Of a stretch of 64,000 nucleotides of DNA, positions 58,634-64,000 are shown piece after piece. The notes beneath the pieces are model-generated. The model ran no database searches. It was not told the origin of the DNA and saw only the letters and a program-made list of their open reading frames with translations. A program made the translations under genes and the position numbers. The first letter of the stretch is position 1. Every line of letters begins with the position of its first letter. Source of the stretch: JAJPHU01 sp035553375 (lineage in GTDB: Bacteria; Planctomycetota; Planctomycetia; Gemmatales; Gemmataceae); assembly GCA_035553375.1 (NCBI GenBank), contig DATNCY010000320.1:1-64000 (forward strand), given 5' to 3'.

Positions 58634-60280
58634 ATGCCGCACCCTCTATTCACGCCGGAAGCCCGCTTGCTGCTGGAGAAGAACGACACCGCGGCGATGG
58701 AGGCGTTTTGCGAGACGCTGCACCCGGCCACGGTTGCCGAGTCGCTGGCCGACAACTTCACGGTCGAAGACGTTTGGCGTTTCCTCAATACCACGTCGAT
58801 CACCATTCAGGCGGCGATTTTCGTGTATTTTCCGCTGGAATGGCAGGAACAGCTCGTCGAGGGCACGGGTCGGCCGCACATGGCCCGGCTGATCGAACAG
58901 ATGTCGCACGACGATCGCGCCGACCTGCTGCGTCATCTCGATCCCAAGGTGGTGGAGAGTCTGCTCCGCCTGGTCGATGAGGCCGACCGCCGCGACATCG
59001 CCACGCTGGTTAAGTACTCGGAAAACACGGCCGGCGCTCTGATGACGACCGATTACGCCTGGGTGCCGGCCACCATTAACGTCGAGCAGGCTTTGGACCG
59101 TCTGCGTCTGCAAGCGCCTGACAGCGAGACGATCTATTATGTGTACGTCGTCGATGACCAGCGGCGTCTGCTCGGCGTGCTGACGCTGCGCGAGTTGATC
59201 CTGGCGCCGCGGCGAGCGCCCATCACCGAATTGATGGATGCGCAGCCGCTGACCGTGTTCGTCACCGATGACCGCGAGAAGGTCGCCCAGGAAATGACGC
59301 ATTACGACTTGCTGGCTATCCCCGTACTCGACGAGGAGAAACGTCTGGTCGGCATCGTCACTTATGATGACGTGATGGATGTGGTGGTGTCGGAGGCGAC
59401 CGAAGACGTGCATCGCATGGGCGGCGTCGCTCCGCTGGCCGAGAACTATCTCGAAGCCAGTTTCGTGAAAATCTGGTGGAAGCGCGCGTTCTGGCTGTCC
59501 TGCTTGTTTGGGGCCGAATTGCTCACGTTCACGGCGTTGTCAACCTTCGAGGATGCCATCGCCGCCGTGGTGGTGCTGAGCCTGTTCGTGCCGTTGTGCA
59601 TCTCCACGGGCGGCAATTCCGGTTCGCAGGCCGCCACGCTCATCACCCGCGCCATGGCCTTGGGCCAGGTCACGGGCAAGGACTGGCTGCGTGTGCTGCG
59701 ACACGAAATAGCGATGGGATTGGTGCTGGGCATTACGCTGGGCGTCATCGGCTTCGGCCGCGCCGCCCTGACGCCCAAGAGTGTGCGCAGCAGTTCGCCA
59801 CCGCGACCGGAACAATTTCAGGTCAAGATGAACAAGGAGATTGCCCTGGTTCAGAAAACAGAATCCGAGGGGTCACTGTGGTGGAAAAAACCCGTCACGA
59901 TCGTCCACATTCCCAAGGGGCTGGAACAGAGCATGATCGACGATCACGACATCCGCGTTGCCCTACCCGAGAATACGACCGTGACGACAATCCCTGACCC
60001 GGCAGACCCTCAGCGCGTACTCTACAAGTTTCCTGAAAAGTGCAAGGTCTATCATCCTCCCGTCGATCGCTACAGGTTGTCGCTGGTCATCTCGCTGGCC
60101 GTGGCGTCGATCTGTCTATGGGGTACATTGGTTGGCTCAATGCTGCCGCTGTTCTTTCGGCGTTTGGGCGTGGACCCCGGCATTGCCTCCAGCCCGTTCG
60201 TGGCCACCTTCGTCGATGTGACCGGCATCGTCATCTATTTCTCGATCGCCCGCTATTTCCTGGGCGACTACCTGGGCTAA
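58634..60280 (+). CDS. mgtE: MgtE-family magnesium transporter with an inserted loop
   Basis: A 548-residue protein. N-terminal MgtE domain (about 1-130), CBS pair (about 140-255: LMTTDYAWVPATINVEQALDRL and LMDAQPLTVFVTDDREKVAQ), then the membrane domain with NSGSQAATLITRAMA (third helix region) and SPFVATFVDVTGIVIYF. MgtE channels import Mg2+ and are closed by Mg2+ bound at the CBS/N domains. An insert of about 105 residues (from RSSSPPRPEQFQVKMNKEIAL to KCKVYHPPVDRYRL) separates the third and fourth membrane helices, an extension not seen in standard MgtE. The ATG at 58634 is used in preference to a frame reading through the repeat. Confidence 0.92.
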   Translation: MPHPLFTPEARLLLEKNDTAAMEAFCETLHPATVAESLADNFTVEDVWRFLNTTSITIQAAIFVYFPLEWQEQLVEGTGRPHMARLIEQMSHDDRADLLRHLDPKVVESLLRLVDEADRRDIATLVKYSENTAGALMTTDYAWVPATINVEQALDRLRLQAPDSETIYYVYVVDDQRRLLGVLTLRELILAPRRAPITELMDAQPLTVFVTDDREKVAQEMTHYDLLAIPVLDEEKRLVGIVTYDDVMDVVVSEATEDVHRMGGVAPLAENYLEASFVKIWWKRAFWLSCLFGAELLTFTALSTFEDAIAAVVVLSLFVPLCISTGGNSGSQAATLITRAMALGQVTGKDWLRVLRHEIAMGLVLGITLGVIGFGRAALTPKSVRSSSPPRPEQFQVKMNKEIALVQKTESEGSLWWKKPVTIVHIPKGLEQSMIDDHDIRVALPENTTVTTIPDPADPQRVLYKFPEKCKVYHPPVDRYRLSLVISLAVASICLWGTLVGSMLPLFFRRLGVDPGIASSPFVATFVDVTGIVIYFSIARYFLGDYLG

Positions 60281-60846
60281 CCGCAATCTTGTTTACGTTT
60301 CGCGGAGGCTTCCGTCTCCACCCCGTAGACGCGGTCATAAGACTCCAGGGCGACGCCGCCCAACCGGTTGGCGATGCGGCGATACGCCTCACGCCGATAA
60401 TCCCACTGTTGCGAACGCGGCACCTGTTCCAGCCAGTCATACAAATGAATCTTACAGAGATCCGTTAACTCGTCTTCCGATAGTTGGACTTGGTCGCCGC
60501 TGATGCGATCACGGAAGCGATACGGTTCCTCGCTGCCCACGAGCGCCTGATCGAAGGAAGGGCGGTCCATGGCGCAATTGAGATAGGCGAGGCGCTCGGC
60601 CCGTTCGCCGAGGAGCGCCCGCACGTCGGGGCGGCGTTCCAGCGGCAGAGCGAAGCGCTGGAATCGCTCGGTGCCGTAGATCGAGTGGAACATACCGGCG
60701 CGGCACAGGTCTTCCGTGCAGCCATGCGCTTTCATGTCGTTGTATACGCCGATGACGTGAGCCAAATACGACTTGTCCGTATGGCTGACTTGTTCCGTGC
60801 CTAATTCCAGTAAGAAGTCGGTTAACTGTTTGAAAGTCGGTGCCAT
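60277..60846 (-). CDS. DUF6817-like protein
   Basis: A 189-residue soluble protein. HIGVYNDMKAHGC, LCRAGMFHSIYGTERFQRF and AERLAYLNCAMDR resemble the uncharacterised DUF6817 group, which has an HD-like helical arrangement of His residues (HVIGVY and FHSIYG). The gene is convergent with mgtE and overlaps its last four bases. GGAGGCGGAG lies upstream of the ATG. Family assignment is moderate. Confidence 0.75.
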   Translation of the reverse strand: MAPTFKQLTDFLLELGTEQVSHTDKSYLAHVIGVYNDMKAHGCTEDLCRAGMFHSIYGTERFQRFALPLERRPDVRALLGERAERLAYLNCAMDRPSFDQALVGSEEPYRFRDRISGDQVQLSEDELTDLCKIHLYDWLEQVPRSQQWDYRREAYRRIANRLGGVALESYDRVYGVETEASAKRKQDCG

Positions 60847-60965
60847 CTCCGCCTCCCAGGGTGTTGCGAGAGTTCAGTACACGCCCGGACTATCAGAGCA
60901 TACAGGCATCGCGCGGAGCGAACAAGATCGCGGTCGCAAACAGATGCGCCGAAGGGGTTCGCTAT

Positions 60966-61013
60966 GCCAGCCCGCAGCGCCAGCAAGGGATTCCCTCGCT
61001 GGCGCTAGGGGCT
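60966..61013. repeat. Family A palindromic repeat, degraded right arm
   Basis: The left arm is intact (GCCAGCCCGCAGCGCC). The right arm reads CCCTCGCTGGCGCTAGGGGC, with several substitutions. It lies between two minus-strand genes (DUF6817-like and beta-helix). Confidence 0.85.
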
Positions 61014-61032
61014 AATCAAAAAGTTCGGGGTA

Positions 61033-62649
61033 CTACAGTCCCTCGGCCACGACCAGGGCACCGGTCAGACTGATGATCTGTTGGCCGGCCTGCGTCGGCG
61101 TAAGGGGATTGTTGGCGATCGCCGACTCCAGCCCATCAAGCCTATTGAGCAGAGCGGGATCCGAGATGCCTAGTATCCCTTCCTCCAGGGCCAACACGCT
61201 GCCGAATGTCAGGCTTATCTCGTCTAACACCAGGGCCACGGCCTCTCGGCGAGAATGTAGACTGGCCAGCGTGAACCAGGCGCTCAACGACTGCGTCGCC
61301 CCTGCCAGATCGCCTTGGATTTGCTGAGCCACAAAAATGTCGCGGGCAAGCTGTTGTTTCAGGGTAGACAACAGATCGGCATGGCCACCGTTGCCACCGG
61401 GACCGCCGGGGCTGGGCGCGGGAGGATTGCTGGAGATAAGCGATCCTTGATCGCCCGAAAAGCCCGTTTGGCCGGACGCGACGCCGTTGGCGCCGCTGCT
61501 CAACCACGGCGTGAAGCCGACCTGATGGCTGGGGTCGTCGATGCTTTCGCCGGTGCCGCCCGGATTGTTGGGGGAGGCAGGTCCGGTGGCCGATCCCCAG
61601 AAGTTGCCGGAGGCGTTGAGCAGGCCGCTATACCCGTTGAGATCGAGGTGCAAGCCCGTGGGGAAGCCGGAGATGCTGTTGTCGTTCAGGGTGACGTTGC
61701 TGTTGGCACCGGTGTTGAAATTGCCGATACGCACGCCGTACTTGGTGCCGCCCGCCAAAAGGTTGTTGGTGATGTTGATGTTGGTGTCGTTGCCGAACAG
61801 ACCAATGCCGACGCTGGTGCCGCCGTCGGTGGGCGTGGTGGTATTGGTGATGGTGTTGCCGGTGATGCTGGAGGACACCGTGGAGTACAGGTAGATTTGC
61901 CGGCCATTGGAATCGAGCGTGTTGCCGGAAATGAGGATGTTGGAGGCGGGTTGGTTGGGGTCGGTGCTGCTGAGGCCAATGCCCGCGTTTTGATTGCCGC
62001 TGATGACGTTATTCTGGATGAGGACGTTTTGTAGCGAACCGCCGGCGACGAACTGATCGCTATAGATGCCGGTGCCGGACCCAGGGCCAGGCTCGTTGTT
62101 GTTGCGGATGAGGTTATCCTGAATGACGCTTTGGCCGCCGCTGCCGTTGGCCAGTCCGATGCCGGCGATGTTGTTCTGAATGATGTTGTTCTGGATGTGC
62201 GTGCCGGAGACGCCGCCGGCGATGAGGATGCCGAAACCGAAATTGTTCGCGTTGGTCGCGTCTTCCACCGTGAAGCCATCGATCGTCACGCCGGAGGCCG
62301 TGACGTAGAACGACGTGGAACCGCTGGCTCCTGTTACCACCGACTCCGTGGCGGGGTTGCCGGTGCGGTTGGGCGATTGTCCGGCGACGCCGACCTGGGC
62401 ACCCTCAATAGTGACGGCCTTATTGACGGTCACCTTTTCCGCATAGGTTCCCGCATCAACCGTGATGATGTTCCCCGCCGAGGCGGCGTTAACCGCTGCC
62501 TGGATCGTCGCATACGTGGCGTTGCCGATGTGGGCGTCGAGGACGACACGTTCCTCAAGTTGCTCCAGGAACAACCGATGAGACGGCGGTTTCGGGGCGC
62601 GGCGGATGGGGGAGGGGCGGCGGGAGAACAGGGACCAGACGCTCGACAT
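61033..62649 (-). CDS. Right-handed parallel beta-helix exoprotein
   Basis: A 538-residue protein. Near the N-terminus, LFLEQLEERVVLD matches the short segment found at the start of many large secreted planctomycete proteins. A beta-helix follows (about 45-380) with a repeated pattern of N-N-x-I/I-x-x-N turns: HIQNNIIQNNIAGIGLANGS, VLIQNNVISGNQNAGIGLSS, ITGNTITNTTTPT. This resembles pectate-lyase-like and NosD-type folds. The C-terminal 130 residues are helical and contain ARDIFVAQQIQGDLAGATQSL. No catalytic triad is obvious. Likely a surface or extracellular protein. Confidence 0.88.
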   Translation of the reverse strand: MSSVWSLFSRRPSPIRRAPKPPSHRLFLEQLEERVVLDAHIGNATYATIQAAVNAASAGNIITVDAGTYAEKVTVNKAVTIEGAQVGVAGQSPNRTGNPATESVVTGASGSTSFYVTASGVTIDGFTVEDATNANNFGFGILIAGGVSGTHIQNNIIQNNIAGIGLANGSGGQSVIQDNLIRNNNEPGPGSGTGIYSDQFVAGGSLQNVLIQNNVISGNQNAGIGLSSTDPNQPASNILISGNTLDSNGRQIYLYSTVSSSITGNTITNTTTPTDGGTSVGIGLFGNDTNINITNNLLAGGTKYGVRIGNFNTGANSNVTLNDNSISGFPTGLHLDLNGYSGLLNASGNFWGSATGPASPNNPGGTGESIDDPSHQVGFTPWLSSGANGVASGQTGFSGDQGSLISSNPPAPSPGGPGGNGGHADLLSTLKQQLARDIFVAQQIQGDLAGATQSLSAWFTLASLHSRREAVALVLDEISLTFGSVLALEEGILGISDPALLNRLDGLESAIANNPLTPTQAGQQIISLTGALVVAEGL

Positions 62650-63116
62650 GATGTCATTCCTCTAATGGGGTTGTCAAAACAGGCGAAGGAGAGATCAGGG
62701 GATGCGCGGTCTCGCTCGTTCGCGCGCGGCGACACCGTGAACGCGGCGACTCTCGTTCGTCGTTGAGGCGAGAGTGAATTGGCAAGGAAGGTAGTGAACC
62801 CTGCCGGAAGGTCGAGGCGAAGAAGGGCGTGAGTTCAATCGTGAGGGAGGCCAGTACCGGCTCCTCGCTTATCCTATTGGGCCGTTGCTCAGAAGCCAGT
62901 TCCCCTCGCGAAATTGCTTGTCGTACCGCCAATACCCCTGAATGCACCTATCGACACGAAAGCATGTTTCGTGCCGAAAGAACTCTCGGCGGCCGGGTTG
63001 ACGTTTCTGTCGTATGGGTAATCAGTTGAGGCGAAAAGGGCGGCGAACCGGCGTTCGCCGCGAGGCGGAAAGCCTTAAGAAATGGATACGGTCGATGTCA
63101 ACAAGGTTAACGAGGA
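62650..63116. other. Intergenic region between two minus-strand genes
   Basis: 467 bases without a credible gene. Two small hairpins are seen: CACGAAA / TTTCGTG (62955-62973) and CGGCGAAC / GTTCGCCG (63041-63060). The second lies about 57 bases after the stop of the following minus-strand gene and could end its transcription. Confidence 0.5.
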
Positions 63117-64000
63117 TTAACGGGCCAGGTCGGCGATTTTCCGCGTCTTGTCGAGACTCGTCCCGCATCGCGCGAACAGGACGGCATCGCCCTGCCGGCC
63201 TACCTGTCGCCACAGCGGCGAGCGCTCCACCAACGGCAACAGATCGTGGTGATAGCCACTCGCATCCAACAGCAGGCAATCGACATCGTAATGGGCCAGG
63301 ATGTCTTCCCAGTCCGCGCGGCCGCGCGTCACCGCGCCGTATTGCAGCCAAACTTCATCGGGTATGATCTCGATTCGTCCATCCATGAAAACCGTGTAAC
63401 GCGGAGCCAGGCTCCAGCCCATATACTCGCCCCAGGCGAAGCGCGTGAAGATGCGGCCGCCCGGCCGCTCAACGCTCAGACGATCGGCGATCGCTTGCAG
63501 ATCGGCCTCGGTGCGATGCGCTCGTCCTGGACGAGATAGGATCGGATTGAACGCTTCGAGCCAGGGCAAACTCAGAACCATCGTTAGGACGAGGATCCCG
63601 CAGACGGCCGCGTTGCCAAGCGAGGGACGGTCTTCCGTATCGAGTTGCTGCAAGCGCGGCCACAGGTCGGTTAACTGCGCGGCGAGGATGGGCGTGCAAA
63701 CGAGCAGCCACCAGGCCACCATGCGAACGGAACCACAGGCCAGCGGCAAGAAACCAAAGATCAGGCAAATCTCCGTCCAGCGCGGTCGTCGCCTCGACCG
63801 AGCGAACAGCGCCAGCAGGAGGAGCAGCGACAACACCCACACCTTGCCGGTTAGCGTGTTCAGACCGGGCGGCAGCCATTCGTCGATGCGCCGACCGGAG
63901 GCGGCATTTGAGGTCAGCCCCACGTATTCGTAGACGTGCCAGCCGTAGGGATTGGCAAGCGTGGCGGCGACGCTGGCGATCAGGCTGCCAGCCCGCAGCG
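63117..64000 (-). CDS. C-terminal part of a multi-pass membrane protein (continues beyond window)
   Basis: The reading frame is open from the window end, so only the last 294 residues are seen. They start with TLANPYGWHVYEYVG and include three or four hydrophobic segments (VWVLSLLLLLALFA, AVCGILVLTMVLSL), followed by a soluble C-terminal domain of about 110 residues (AIADRLSVERPGGRIFTRFAWGEYMGWSLAPRYTVFMDGR). This arrangement is common in planctomycete glycosyltransferase-like or DUF2723-like membrane proteins. Family is not fixed because the N-terminal half is missing. A family A half-arm lies in frame at the very edge. Confidence 0.7.
   Translation of the reverse strand, partial: LRAGSLIASVAATLANPYGWHVYEYVGLTSNAASGRRIDEWLPPGLNTLTGKVWVLSLLLLLALFARSRRRPRWTEICLIFGFLPLACGSVRMVAWWLLVCTPILAAQLTDLWPRLQQLDTEDRPSLGNAAVCGILVLTMVLSLPWLEAFNPILSRPGRAHRTEADLQAIADRLSVERPGGRIFTRFAWGEYMGWSLAPRYTVFMDGRIEIIPDEVWLQYGAVTRGRADWEDILAHYDVDCLLLDASGYHHDLLPLVERSPLWRQVGRQGDAVLFARCGTSLDKTRKIADLAR
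63987..64000. repeat. Partial family A arm at window end
   Basis: GCCAGCCCGCAGCG, the common left arm of family A, is cut by the window edge. It would sit in frame inside the membrane protein gene. Confidence 0.6.

Overview
The window comes from a high-G+C bacterial chromosome, most likely a planctomycete of the Gemmataceae/Gemmatales type. The supporting features are a Tat-exported DUF1501 protein, two eukaryotic-like Ser/Thr kinases, an FHA-GAF-adenylate cyclase, a beta-helix exoprotein with an N-terminal 'LEQLEERVVLD' segment, many zinc-ribbon or single-TM proteins of unknown function, and a dense population of dispersed palindromic repeats. No phage, insertion sequence or CRISPR array is visible. 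This is ordinary chromosome, unusual mainly for its repeats and fusion proteins.

Layout. 1-33 is the 5' half of a tRNA (probably Pro), cut by the window edge. 0.4-10.7 kb holds gpsA plus a DUF1802 gene, a DUF4139 protein, a protease/transglutaminase-like fusion, an HpcH/HpaI aldolase, a KimA-like APC transporter and a small zinc-ribbon membrane protein. 10.8-24.9 kb holds a primase-like CHC2 remnant, a 1349-residue ETF-QO-like fusion, a 2OG-Fe(II) oxygenase, a lipase-like hydrolase, an Nramp-UspA fusion preceded by a DtxR/MntR-like palindrome, an altronate dehydratase-family gene, a DUF3500 protein and an SDR. 25.0-29.2 kb is a tightly overlapping cation/proton antiporter operon in the order E-F-G-DUF4040-(MbhE/B)-C-D. 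It has no separate NuoL-like MrpA subunit, as in the antiporter half of archaeal Mbh hydrogenases. 29.4-36.5 kb is a minus-strand signalling block: hybrid histidine kinase, FHA/GAF/cyclase, a membrane protein and DUF1501.

36.8-49.4 kb contains a lipoprotein, a PASTA-less Ser/Thr kinase, a TerY-P-type kinase and a vWA (TerY-like) protein separated by a squalene-cyclase-like repeat protein, an Sfp-type phosphopantetheinyl transferase and a 1501-residue Lhr helicase. 49.5-64 kb contains a methyltransferase, a GT39-like membrane protein, a CBS protein, a cytochrome b561/sulfite-oxidase-like fusion, a Rieske plus c-type cytochrome pair, CYTH-panC, mgtE, a DUF6817-like protein, the beta-helix exoprotein and the C-terminal part of a membrane protein running off the end.

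The most notable signal is the repeat layer. At least four hairpin families occur between genes. Several copies sit in frame inside conserved genes: a palindrome and a heptamer array in lhr, one in the altronate dehydratase-family gene and one in the ETF-QO-like gene. One copy supplies the stop codon of the vWA gene. Two sites are nested or very long inverted repeats that share sequence modules, which suggests these elements insert into one another.
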